64,000 bases of DNA from Corythucha ciliata (Eukaryota; Arthropoda; Insecta; Hemiptera; Tingidae): positions 16,965,009-17,029,008 of the forward strand of contig CM075938.1 in NCBI GenBank assembly GCA_038030265.1, read 5' to 3'. The position numbers and the translations under genes are program-made. The notes beneath the pieces were generated by a model that worked only from the letters and a program-made list of their open reading frames with translations, ran no database searches and was not told the origin of the DNA. Below, piece after piece: positions 21,020 through 33,704 of the stretch; position 1 is the first letter of the stretch; the number at the start of each line of letters is the position of its first letter.

Positions 21020-24000
21020 TATCAAATTTAAAAAAATCAAAAAATAAAAATCAAAAGAAAAACATCAAAAGATAAAAAAATAGGGCTCATTCTCAGTAAA
21101 ATGGGGGGGGGGGGAACTCTGTGCAACTCCTCTTGAGGAAAACTGGATCCTCGCCTGATGTGGGCAGCTTCACTGGCGAAAATATCAGATGCACCATTGC
21201 CTTTTTGCAGGCTTATAACAGAATCTGCAAGTTAGAATCGCATCAATTCACAGTCATCTCATTAGACACTAAATTTGCGCAGAAACGGCCACTATCTGTC
21301 AAAAAATAAATTTCTGCTGGATAACTGTCGTTTGTAGCCTTCAATTCCGTATTTTATGTCGAAAAACTGAAACTTCTCCCCCCCCCCCGCCAGAAAGTGA
21401 TACTTTCGGAGCTAAACTTTAGATTTTAGACCTGAGGCGTTAAACAGAGCTGGCATTTTCTCTCCCGCCATAAGTCTGGATGGCACAGCGGGCTGAACAC
21501 GGTTTGAGCTAGCCAAAACAAACGAAATTGCGCGTCGAGCCTGCGAAAATGGTATTCTGCTGATTCTGAATTGTATTTTATTCTTCGCCTTCTTCCGGTG
21601 CTTTCAGTGTCCCGGGATGGAGTCAAGACCAGAGTAAATCAATACGTCTCTGGCATGGGCTCTTGCCCCAGACGGTAAATGCAGGAAAAGAAGAAAATAC
21701 AAACCAAAAAATAATTGGTTTTTGGTATTTGATTTATTTTTGAGTCCGAAAACGCACTTATGAATTGTATCCAGGCACAAAATTTCCAGTTTCGTTGTCA
21801 AATAGCCCGTTTCCGGTGGCTAATTTTAAATTGTATGACGTAAAAACTGATTACAGGCTATTTTGATTAGGGAGTTGCCGAGTTGTGCGACGGGTCAAGA
21901 GAAATGACTGAGTTGGGTGACGGCTAAAGAATTGCTACAAAAGGTAAAGTTCGAGTTTGGCGACGGATTAAATCTGGATTTCTCGGTTACTTTTGAGTTG
22001 CCTTGTCGTGTGGCGTTATTTATTGACGGTTTACGGAGCTAGACACTGAACATTTCTCTTGTCGCTAGTTTCAACGGTTTAACAGAAAAAATCTCCTCTG
22101 CTGCATTTTACTTTTCGGCGTTGAATGTCATTTCGCTATGAAGATTTGCCGTTTTTTCATGGCTGTGATTGATTTTTCAACGACTTAAAACTTCTCAATT
22201 TTCACCGGTCATATTAGGAACTGCCAGTTATCCTAGCCGTTTTCACTAAACATCGACAGTGTTTGCCCAAGAAACAGGATAAACTGTGATTTTAGCAGAT
22301 TATTTATAGTATATTATAGTCCTTGGATTATAGTCACGTTTTCAAGGACGTAACCTAACCTAATAACTATAACTCAACGGTTTATAAACAACTCCTCTCT
22401 GTGTCATCTGTGTGTCACCTGTCACAGCTTGACACAGCGGAGCGCAAGTTTGTGCCACTCAAACCTAACTTATAACACCGTGTTTATTTTTTCACTCTGT
22501 CCTGACACTTTTAGGAAAATAATTACATTATATTTTACGCTTCGAATATGGAACACGACTACGTAAGTACGTAGCCTTTTTAAACGTGCTCATTTCCTTT
22601 TATTTCTGTCACATTCCGGTGAATCAATAGTGTAAATGGAGGCATCAAAATTATGATGGCCAACAAGAAGAAACATTGACCAAAGGGCTTTTTAATTCAA
22701 TTAACCCTTAGAGAATATTTTATAAGTGAAGTAACAAGAAACGTGAACGACTGAAGTTAAGCGAGTGAATGCAAAAAGGGGGACGTATAGAAAAGAACTT
22801 TCCCGTTTCTTTTCAAGAAATTTAAAGTAAATCGACGCGGGTGGGTTGCGACATTCAATGTTCCAGGGACTTTCAATTAGTGGTGCCACAAACAAGCCAG
22901 AGCGGCCGAGTAGACGGAATTCCTTTTAGTGTTATCCTGGGGCTTTAAGAAGATTTGTTTAACAAAATAGTAATTTCTAATTAGCATGAAGGGGACTTAC
23001 AGCCCCGTTTAGGATAAAATCAGAAGCGGGGATTCAGCCTATTTGAAAACCACTGAATTGTAAGCTATTTCCCGAGGCGTAGCTACGTCATGCTAAACAA
23101 GTGAATGAGAAGGAAGCACCGACGTTTTGATAATCGTGATGTGAATGAAAGGTCCCAACCCCGGCCCACGAATACCAACCATTCGATTTTATCTTGTTTA
23201 TTCTCATCAAACCCGTCAATTCCTATTAAAAATTTAATTGGTATCTGAAATAAATGTCGTCTTTTGACAGTGCTTCTTGTCATCTACAACCGTTTTCTTA
23301 TGTTGGTATCTTTCTATACAACGAATAATATGCCTCATCCCCCCTCCCCCTCCCCACCCTCCATCAAAATCAATATCCCATTTTCAAGACAATTAATCAT
23401 TGCAGAGTTTTCCTTCGTTTTGAATCTCCCCCCCCTCCATTTGTATTCCGCATATTCAGTACCCGCCATTGACCAGGAAATTAAAAACGGATTTTTCCTT
23501 TCGTCAAGGACTTGACATTCCAGTTCTATTCTCATTCTCAATTTTTTCGATATTGAGTCGAAAAAATGGTACTTTTTGGGGTCACTAATGTTTTTGTTTT
23601 TTTTATTTACAAGATCATTTTTCTTTAGAAAACACTCGAAATGATGAAGGGGAGAGGGGTGAGTATTTTTCTCCGCCTCACCACCCTAGTTCTGATTGAA
23701 AATTCAACCCTCAGAGCGTATAGCGGCCGGTGGGTAAGGATAAAGGGCTTCAAGTTGTTAGCCCTTATAAAGCGGAGCGGCAGCACTGTACAAAGAACTT
23801 AGGGCACCCAATTAAATGCCTATTTTTTCGAATATCATGGTGAATTTTTGTCGCCTATATAATTCATGCTCCCGTATCGGAAATTCCTTACTCAAGCTAA
23901 CGTGCCTATTGATTAGGCGGGGTTTTTGTTTTTTCGTTTGCTGTAATAATTTTGAAAATTAGACGCTATAGAGGAAACGTGTCAATAAATTCTTCACGTG

Positions 24001-24380
24001 TCCTCATCACACACATTTGAACATTTCGGTGGGCTCACTTTTTCGCGCTTCCCTCCTTTACCAGCTGCGAACGAGCTCCATTAGCATGTGTTTTGGTGTG
24101 TGGCAAAAGCGGAAATTGTTGTGCCCACCGGCGATTTGTCTTCGTTGCCCAGACTCTCTACATAAAGGTAGACCTTAAAACTGGAGAGGGGAAACAGTCA
24201 ACTTTACTGCTCACAATTAGACCCCAAAATTACCTTATCCATTGTACTGGCGACATGGGGGCTGAACAGGGCTGTCCTAAGAAGGTGAGGTGAGAGAGTG
24301 TCATTGAAATTTGGGGAGGGGGCGGGATGGATTCCAAAAATAATAAAAAATACATAATAGTTCTTCTGGGCAAGAATAAG
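21020..24380. other. Intergenic, no gene recognised
   Basis: Contains a 10-G run near 21109, a C run near 21380 and a loosely repetitive stretch at about 21860-22220 (gagttg / gacgg phrases). No coding domain is visible on either strand. Confidence 0.4.
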
Positions 24381-24389
24381 CCGATTAGC

Positions 24390-24980
24390 CGATGGCTAGG
24401 ATCTGCGGATCTCGACCCTTTCAACCGTATTTTCGCATTTTTGGCACTTAAAGAAATCCATTTCACGGATTTGGCACTTCATCAAGTCAAATTTTGTGGA
24501 TTTTTCCTCACAGAACACAACTTAATTTGCTTTAGTAACTCAAAATGCCAATTTCACAGGATTATCTTCCTGAAAAGACAGTGTCGAAGGGTTGAGCCAC
24601 TCAAAAATCAATATCTTCGCGGGGTTTACTTATCCAATAAATCAATACCGCTGGCTAGGCACTTTCAATGTCAAAATTTCACGGATTTTACGTTCAAACT
24701 AGGCCTAATTTTACCGTTTGGACCAATTCAATAAACAAATTAATTCGCCTTTGGCGTTAAAAGCTTTTTCTAAAACCAAACGCGTCAAAAACTTATTTCA
24801 CAGCGTTGGCACCCCAAAAAATTCAATTTTAGTCTAAAATGGAAATTTCTGCCTTGGTGGCTCGTTTCAAAAAGCAGTTTTGTGGAGTTGGCTAATTTCA
24901 AACCCTTCACGGGGCTGGTTCACCTCAAAAGAGCAATTTCAGCGGAAACGGGGACATTTCACTCTGATTTTTGGGGTGAA
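24390..24980 (+). repeat. Degenerate quasi-tandem repeat, family gamma
   Basis: Irregular units combine TTTCACGGATTTGGCAC-like phrases with CAATTT or AATTTC phrases and A-rich links. Same style as 11.9-12.25 kb and 45.93-46.08 kb. Confidence 0.5.
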
Positions 24981-24989
24981 CTGACCACT

Positions 24990-27230
24990 CTGGAGCAGAC
25001 CCATCGAAAAATTGTGCTGCCCAAACTGTCAGTTGTACCAGTTTTTCGTCAAGGCATCGGCATTCCATCACATACAATCATGACGGTTTATAAGTGGAAT
25101 ATGGATAAGATTAATTATACGTTAGTTTCAAATCTGGTATAGTTCAGCCCGAAAACAGACTATGAATACGTTCCGTGTAGGTATGAATGGTCAACTTCGT
25201 GGTTGAATTGTCAATATGTATGGGCCAAACTTCCGTCATACTTTGAGCGAGTACACTATGACGGCAAAAATAGCATGTGGTTCTTCCTTGTTACTCGAGC
25301 GCAGTCGATTAAACGGACGACGTATGAGGAAACGTTCGTTGGGACTCTGAAAAACGTGCCAAAGTGGTGAAAACCCTCGGAATTAGGGGAGAACCACTAC
25401 AATGGCTCGTCTGATTGAGAAATTGATTTGGATTTTCAGAATCCCTACTCCAAAAAGACGTGAGATTCACAGTTTTATCACATTTTGGATTTTCACTATT
25501 TTAGCAAGAATAACCAAGGGGTTAAGTGGGCGATTTTTAGGTCAGGAGCGCGTTTTAAGAAGCCAATCCAATAATGCTCTGTACTGATTTCTCCCGAATC
25601 ATCCCTGAGTGGAAGTATGGACATCACTGACAGTGGACGGCAGCGCACTCATCACAAGCCACGGTGCGGTGGCTCTCACCGGGGGTGCCAGTGTGCTGGT
25701 TAAGAGTTACCGAAAATGAACGTTTTGCCTTGTCGTTGGATTTGACCAAACGTCTCAGCTCCACAGTAGCCCAGCGCGGTTCCCTGGTTTACGCGGTACT
25801 GTGTCGAGGCCCTTTCCTTGTATAACTAACAGGCAGCTGATCGCATGGCTAAAAAGATGCTGAAATGACCAAAAACACTGGAATCGCTGGGAGATCCCTT
25901 CTAATGGCCGTAGCAGACAGTGGCGAAGCGTGCCTTATTTGTACGTGTAAGCAACCCCCTCCCATCCCTCATGTATGGCTAGAAGAGGGCCTATTAGTGT
26001 ACCGTACATTAATCTGTTTGCTGCAAATAACATAAAACTCATCCCCATAGAGATCATTAGTTAATTTCGACGTCAGATTTCACGAGATTAGCGTGGGACT
26101 TCACATAGGTTGTCGAGAACCAACTGATGAATTTAATCATTTTCGGTCTAATTTAACCGTTTTTCGCTACCGAGAGAAGCAAAATTCGATCAATATGGGG
26201 TCTAAACTGTACCCGACCCAACAATTCGGGTCAAATTCACATTTATTCAACAAAAACGGTCGAGTACTTTCACATCAGAAATCGACAGACCGACATTCTG
26301 CTAAAATAATGTAAAGCCATAGTTTCAGGGTCGAAATGTTACTAGAAGTTAGACTTTTGGACGTACGGACTAACCATGAGTGCAATACTATCTCATTGTT
26401 AAATTTCGAGGAAATAAAAGGTACAATTTTCCACGAAGTGTTAAATATTGTTCAAAATTAATAAAATGAATTGAAAAATATTGAAAACCAGCAGGGCTCG
26501 CTCATTATCGGCTTTCTCCGGGACTTGTATGTGTTTTCAAAGTTGCTTACAGGAGAGGTTTGAAGCGCGGGGTGATGGATGGTTGCTGGAAGGCAGGTAG
26601 GGTGGGAAAGCTACTGAGCGGGTATCCCCCCAACCTGTCTTCGTTTCTAGGATTGCTTACAAGCCTACCGTTTTGTTGGGAGGCTCTTAGGGCTGGAGTT
26701 ACTGAAGAGCAGTGAAGACCGCACGCTCTTCTGAATAAATGAATGAGGCGATATTTGTTCGCTAATTGCTATTGACAAAAACTACCCCATAATAATAATA
26801 GTTTTTTTCAATTACAGCCGTAACCAGTGATCTATTAATTTATATTTAATACACGCTTTTAAAGAGAATGCCAAAAATATTAAGTGTCTGGTTTGCAACT
26901 GTAAGCAATGCTTACACTGCTTACATGGACGCTTCGCCCCTGGTAGCAGATCAATTTTGTCGACCGTGTCTACAAACCCAAGGTACGCTGCAAAATCCTA
27001 CTTCTTATTTGTCAAATTTATGCCTCAATAGAGAATTAAGAGAGCTTGAATAGATGACAAAACTGGGCAATCACAGACGGTGGACACTCGTTCAATAGCT
27101 CTGATGTCTAGTGTTGGTCGTCTTTTTTTTTTCTTCTTCTTTTATTTATTAGTTTAAGCAGGTTGGCTGCCCTTTGACAGTCCCTCTCTTAAGGTTATGG
27201 CATCACTGACAGTTTATTCTACTTATATAT
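24990..27230. other. Intergenic, no gene recognised
   Basis: Only short shadow-like ORFs. No RNA gene or strong inverted repeat seen. Confidence 0.4.
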
Positions 27231-27233
27231 ATA

Positions 27234-28712
27234 CAGGGTGTTTCAGGAGGATTCGGCAATACTTGCACACGTTGTACTACTAAGTAGGGCGAACCAAAAT
27301 TACTCTATGGACATAAGGTCGCAAACGCTTCGTTTCACAGTTACTGAGAATTTTGTGGTTTTTAAGCCCAACCACCTCTTTCCCACAAAAAGTGGTTTTA
27401 ACGGACAAACCGTTCAAGATGGAACAAAATGAATTAAATTTCTGAAAAGAGCGCAAAATTTCACATTAGAAAATCTGAAAATAACACGCCATAATTGTCT
27501 TTAAGTACGTCTAGTTATTCTTTGAAACAACGAAAAAGTGTGACTTGGAATTTTCGTGTTTCTTTCAGAGGAGAATTTTGCTCATTCCATAGTGGGTCGG
27601 ATATCGCTACGCTTCTGTAAAAACATGCCCATTTTGTAAGCTTTCAAATGACTTAAAAACAATTTCAAATTGGTTGGATTTTTACTGACATATCACACTA
27701 AACGTTCGGGAAACCATTGAAAACCGTCAAAATAAGCCTCATTGTGCCTACTAGGGGAACATTTTTTTCAGATATCACAATCACCCCATATTACAAAGTA
27801 ATGAACTAATAATGAAAAAACAATGGTCAATGTCAATGAACATCATCCCCTCCCCACCACTTCCATAAGCAAATAATTGTTTAAAATTATCTGATCAGTT
27901 TCGTACTAGCTCGTCATCCGTCACCATTTCTCAGGCGTTTTCGAATGGCAATTGCGTTTATTCACGCGTATGGTGTGAATTTTTACCAGAAAAAACAATT
28001 TTGAATTAAAATAATAAATTATGGAAGGCAAACTGTCAACCAATTCCGAACGATTATTTCATAGTATGAGCGAAGTGGATGGGTGGGGGTGATCATGATC
28101 GGTATGAATCATTGATTTTTCTGAAATTATTTTGATCCATGAACCTCAATGAGGTGATTGTGATGTCTGAAAAAAATGTTCCCCGATGTTTTCCTAGTGT
28201 GTGCAATGTGGCTTATTTCGACAATTTTCGCCGATTTCCCGATCCTTTAGTGTGATATCTCAGTAAAAATCCAACCAATTTCAAATTTTCTTACGTCATT
28301 GGAAAGCTTACAAAATGGGCATGTTTTTACAATACCGTAACAATATCCGACCCACTACGGATTGAGCGTAATTCACCTCTGAATGAAACACAAAAATTCA
28401 ATGTCACACTTTTTCATTTTTCCAAAAAATAACTAGACGTACTTAAAGAAATTATGGCGTGTTATTCTTAGGTTTTCTAAAGTCAAATTTTGCGCTCTTT
28501 TCAGAAATGTAATTCATTTTGTTCTACCTTGAACGGCTAGACCGTTAAGAAAGCTTTTCTGGGGAAAGAGGTGGTTTGGCTTAAAAAACTCAAAATTCTC
28601 TGTAACTCTGAAACGAAGCGTTTGCGACCCTATGTCCACATAGTAATTTTGGTTCGCCTTGTTTAGTAGTACACCATGTGCAAGTATTGCCGGATCCTCC
28701 TGAAACACCCTG
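27234..28712. mobile_element. Long-hairpin element B, 1479 bp, arms about 550 bp
   Basis: The left arm begins CAGGGTGTTTCAGGAGG at 27234 and is matched by the complement ending at 28712. Similarity continues to about 27790 and 28155, leaving a 360-bp loop. Flanked by TA in TATATA. No transposase. A transcript would fold into a long duplex. Confidence 0.92.
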
Positions 28713-28718
28713 TATATA

Positions 28719-30174
28719 CAGGGTGGAACAGGATAAGTGTGACAAAAAAAATTGGGTGAAAATAGGCCTCATTTGCGATCGAAAACACCCTATAAACCAT
28801 GGTCCGAAAATCAAAATCCTACGAGATATGATTTTTGAAACGTTTTTTGAGGCTTGCATCACTTTTCTTAACTAAATGCGAATAGATCAGTTTACAGCTG
28901 ACATTTGCAATTTTTGACGATGGATTTGGAAAGAGCACACTTTATTCTGACAGGAATAGCTATTTTCGATAAAATTCAAATATTTTCTGTGGGCTTGAGA
29001 GATGCTCAAAGTTTTGCAAATCGTGGATCTCTAATTTTTCAAAAAATTCAGCCTCCACTTCTCTACACTAAATCTAAGCGTATCGACATCCCATGGGTCG
29101 GAAAAACTTCTTCAATTTGTCCTTTTTAAAATTACTCATGAACGTTTTTTTTAGTTCTTCAGCGAGTTTTCGGCAGAAAGGCCATTTCTTGGAAAAAAAA
29201 AAGAATGATTTTTCTCTTAAAAATCGCTTGTTTTGACCAACCCAATTTGAACGAGCTTTGTGATTCAAAACATGCTAAAACTCATTAAAGCCTTATCCAA
29301 AGTTTTCCTTCGAACCGAATGGAATGCGCACTCCTACCAAAATACCAAAAACTGTCGCTCCGGCAGCTGGCTGTCGGCAAGGGTGCATTTCACTACTGCG
29401 AATTTCGGCGTGTTTAGCTGTTATTCGACGAAATTAGTGCACTTAATGACTCTACTTGTTGTTACCGATTTCCGATTCGAATACGAATTCGAAATTCGCA
29501 GTAGAGAAATGCACTCTATCCGACAGCTAGCTGCGGGAGCGACATATTTTGAACTTTGACAGGCGTACACAGTCCGCCCCGTTCAAGGGAAAACTTTGGA
29601 TGATGCTTTAATGACGTCAATCATGCTAAAAAACACAAAGCTCGTTCAAATGTTGTAGGTCGAAACAAGCGATTTTGAAGAGAAAAACCATTCTTTTTTC
29701 TAAGAAATGGTCATTTCTGCCGGAAAATCACTGATTAACTAAAAATACGTTCATGAGTAATTTAAAAAAAAACACATTGGGGAAGTTTTTCCGACCCATG
29801 GGATGTCGGTGCGCTCACATTTCGAAAAGAAAAGCGGGGGTTGACTTTTTTGAAAAATTAGAAATCCTCGATTTGCAAAACTTTGAGCAGCTCAAGAGCC
29901 CCCAGAAAATGGTTGAATTTTATCGTAAATGGCTAATCCTGACAGAAAAAAATGTGCTGTTTCCGAATCTGTCATCAAAAGTTGCAAAATGTCAGCTGGA
30001 AACTGAGTTATTCCCATTTAGTTAAGAAAAGTGACGTGAGTCATAATAAACGTTAGAAAAATCATATCTCGTAGGGTTTTGATTTTCGGACCATGGTACA
30101 AAGGGTGTTTTCGATCACAAATGAGGCCTACTTTCACCCAATTTTTTTTGTCACACTTATCCTGTTCCACCCTG
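28719..30174. mobile_element. Long-hairpin element C, 1456 bp, arms over 600 bp
   Basis: Begins CAGGGTGGAACAGGATAAG and ends with the complement. The arms match almost to the centre (around 29350-29550), leaving a loop of about 100 bp. It is separated from element B by TATATA only and ends in a TATATATGTGTG tract. The terminal CAGGGTG is shared with B but the rest differs, so it is a second family. Confidence 0.92.
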
Positions 30175-30198
30175 TATATATATATGTGTGTGTGTGTC
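30175..30198. repeat. (TA)n(TG)n tract between element C and the Jockey 3' end
   Basis: A short TA run then a GT run. On the minus strand it follows the last codons of the Jockey ORF2, so it may be part of the retrotransposon tail. Confidence 0.8.
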
Positions 30199-31271
30199 CA
30201 GCAGGTCGGTCATCCTTTTCCTTTTGAGACGTCGCGGATGGATTAGTCTATCCCATGAGTTTAGGAGGCGTTCAAAAGCTGGGGATTCATGAGACATTAT
30301 AGTTGTTTTCATGCGGTTCATCGATGTTTGTATTACTTCCTCAACTAGAGGCACATCCAGATCCCTATGTATTATTGAGTTCTGTACAAACCATGGAGCA
30401 TTTGTTATTAGCCAGAGAGCTCTGTTTTGCTGGGTTTGGACTCTTTCGATCTGAGTTTTGCTCGCATGTTCCCAGATATGGAAAAACCGTACTGCCAAAC
30501 TGGGCGTATCATAGTTAGATAGAGGAGCCGTTTGTTATCCAGGCTTAGAGGAGAAGTCTGGCTAAGAAGAGGCTTGAGTAGTCGAATGCGGGAGCGGAGT
30601 CTTCTCACTAGTTCACTTATGTGTGAATCGTAGGTGAGTCGTTGTTGTAGGTGGACTCCTAGGTAGCGTGTCACATCTGTTGCCGGTACGGTTTGGCTAT
30701 TCATACTTATTTGGTTAATTTTGTGATTCCTTCTTAGGGTGAAGGTAGTCACGCACGATTTTTCGGGGTTCCTCACGATTCGCCACTGACAGTGGCGGTT
30801 TTCAGGCTGAGGCATGTGAGGCATCGCCTCATTTTGAAAATGTGAAGAAAATTATGTAAAATAAAAGTTAACTTTTTATTTTTAAATCCTTCTAGCAGAG
30901 CGTTTTTTGCCTCTAGATCGAAGAAGAAAAATTGTTTTTGCTTGATGAACTATCTAACTGCTTTCTAGCGGCTGATACGTGATGGACACTTGAACCTGAA
31001 TGCTTCGTACTATGAGAGCGAAAGAGAGGGCACAAACTGAAGTGAAAAGAGAGAGACAAGACTATTCGCCTCAGTTGGGCTAGGTCAGTTCAGTACCCCA
31101 CGGGCTACCCACCACCATTGCCTCCTCACCACCCTATCCAGGACGTTCTTCTGTCTCGCTCAAAAAGTCTTCAGTTTTAGCCCTCTCATCGAGTGCCTTC
31201 CTCTGATGGTATTGTAGGAACAAGTAATTCCTTCTAGTCGCTAGGCAGCTCTTCACCACATATCGTTACTG

Positions 31272-31811
31272 GAAAGGCAAAGTATCGTAAGCGCCAATTT
31301 TCGTGAATTTGAGTTTTTGGGTTTTTTAGATTCTATGGCACGTACATGTACATAAAACAACAACAAAATGAGCCAAAATTGGGTTAAAACTATTTTTTTT
31401 TAGCTTTGAAATTTGGACGGGAAAACGTAAGCGCCATCAAAAACATCGTATCCACCCTCTCAGCCAAACGTAAACGACATGAGACTTCCGCTTGGGATCG
31501 TATGCGCCAAATTACTGTCGCTTACGATTAATTTCGTGGCGTTTACAATTTCCCTCAAAAATGACGTTTTATCGTTTTTTCGATATGAAATAGCTTTCTC
31601 TTGGTGCTATGACGTCAGTGCTTCGGAAGAAGATAGTGAGGGCCTTGAGTTCCGGTCAAAAAAACGCCAGGTTCATGCGTTCCTCAGCCCAAACGCAGAC
31701 TTCTTGTGGTCGTTCTGGCCGGAGGTGCCATGTTTTTTCATCCTTATTTCCCAGTTAGGTGTATTTTGGTCTTATTTTCTGTGTTAGCCGTGGCTTCCAT
31801 GTCCTCAAGAG

Positions 31812-31881
<70 letters not shown>

Positions 31882-33585
31882 CCGCATTGGCCAACGTCCC
31901 AAAAACTCTCCTCGGCGAGGAACTGACCAAGACTCGGCCAATACCGAAGTGGTACCTAAGTTTCCACCTTTCCTCAAATAAGGTGTACAGTGGCTTCTAA
32001 GCGATCAATCAGATGTCAGTTATCATCAATCATTTCGTCGGAGTTCCTCAAATGCATAATAATCCATCTCGATTGTTGGCCCACGATTATGAATATGGCG
32101 CCGAGTGAAGTGAGTGAAGTGATGCTGTGTTTTCCTACTTTGGGGGCACGTCGTATTAGGAATTTGAATTAATAACAAATAAATTCTCCCCTGTCGTACT
32201 AGATTAAAGAGTCCTCATTTTTTAATTGTCAAAACTTAATTAAATGTCTCTTCTTCAACCCTCTCTTTTTCTGGACGTCAAATTCATAGTGGCTTCTCAC
32301 ACATTTATTTTCCCTTTAAATCTTTAAAACCAACCATGGAATGACATTACTACATTTTTCTAACGCCTTATCTTGCGTTAGAAAAACGCTCGTGTGCACC
32401 GAGCCACGATAGTCAAAAAACGTTTTTATGAAAGGCTCCAAGCGGGTAAAACTCGTCCAGCCCGGAGACTTGGTTCAAAAATTTCATATTAAAGTAGAAT
32501 ACTAGATCCGACGAGTGCCGAGTATTGCAGAGAAGGGGAGAATTTGTAAAAATGCCTAAATTTGAGATGTTTGATAGAAATAGAATGGTGGTTCCTGACG
32601 TATTTGTGAATGCTGGTGATTGATTTGATCGAATGAAAGCAAAGTCAAGTCGATAGAGGGCCAATAATTTCCGCGTCATGTGAATTATAACTTGACAAGT
32701 TTCTAATTGCCCAAATTAGGCCCCCAAGGCACAAATTTCCAGATGGTTCTAGGAACATCTCTTTAGAAAGTTAACTGAATTTACCACTTCTTTCTGTCCA
32801 TAAGAAACTTGTCGATCTATAGTACTAAAAATACTTGTTTTCACCCATAAAGTAGCGACAGTTTTAAATTTGATGAAAATTTCAATGGTAGACCGACGTT
32901 ACTGTCATTTCTTACGTATTTTTCAACGTGTAATCTCACAAATCTCACTATAGTCTTCTTGAGTTAAGACCAAAAGTGCAGTATAAAACCTGGTTTTTGG
33001 GACTGGAATAGCAAGTACTATCTTTAGGCGCTTGAAAAACATGTAAATTCTTGGATGAGACCAATGAAACTCATTCTGTCCACGTATTTATACAACAAAA
33101 ATGCAACCAACACCAGGTCGCTATCATTGATAGCTTTCGATGCACGCCAAAATTGGTGACTTCACTGTTGTCATTCTTAAAATAGGGCGTGTAATGCGTT
33201 CAATTATGTTTTGTTTTTATGACTTGCCATAGTCAACATAACAACCAAACGACTATTTGTTTAAATTTTTAAATGAATTTAACCCTCCACGGGAAAACCG
33301 GGGAAAACGTAAGCGACAGTGAGCTGATTCAGTAAACGTAACCGCCTAAATCGTATCCACCAAATACAGAAATTATTTTCCCATGTTCGATCGTAAGCGA
33401 CAAAACATGTTTAAAAAGTATCTTGCTCACGGTAGAAAGTTTTGAAATTATGAAAACAATTAAAATGAACCACTAGGGTCACGTACACAAATTTTCAAGA
33501 GAATCAGACGACATTAAGTTGTCCTAAACGAAAAATGCATCTCCTGTAAAGTTGGCCAAGTGGCGCTTACGATACTTTGCCTTTC
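31272..33585. mobile_element. 2.3-kb DNA transposon with subterminal CGTAAGCG motifs, inside the hAT element
   Basis: Perfect terminal inverted repeats of about 25 bp contain GGCAAAGTATCGTAAGCGCC. CTG occurs on both sides, a possible 3-bp duplication. Variants of CGTAAGCGCC or CGTAAGCGAC recur several times in both subterminal zones (31285-31550 and 33300-33570), in both orientations. Subterminal arrays of this kind are transposase-binding sites in CACTA/EnSpm and some other groups. The interior has no recognisable transposase. Confidence 0.8.
31814..31876 (+). repeat. Poly(A) tract, 63 A
   Basis: An uninterrupted A run inside the 2.3-kb transposon. It could be a retroposed 3' tail or an expansion; the ORF passing through it would be only poly-lysine. 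Confidence 0.95.
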
Positions 33586-33590
33586 CTGCC

Positions 33591-33704
33591 CCCCTATTCT
33601 GTAACTCTTAACGCGTGCGTTAGCGAAATAAACAAGATGAATAATTGAAAGTAATCAGCTGAGAAATTTAGCTAACGCACGCGTTAAGAGTTACAGAATA
33701 GGGG
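33591..33704. mobile_element. 114-bp MITE with about 40-bp arms
   Basis: CCCCTATTCTGTAACTCTT and the following GCGTGCGTTAGC are matched by an almost perfect complement on the right, with a loop of about 30 bp. It lies 5 bp from the end of the 2.3-kb transposon. Confidence 0.88.

Noticed and set aside
29753..30025. 90-codon frame at the right of element C
   Set aside because: It lies in a hairpin arm, and the matching arm sequence does not keep the frame.
31706..31981. Open frames through the poly(A) tract (poly-Lys on one strand, poly-Phe on the other)
   Set aside because: They are open only because of the homopolymer; no flanking domain.
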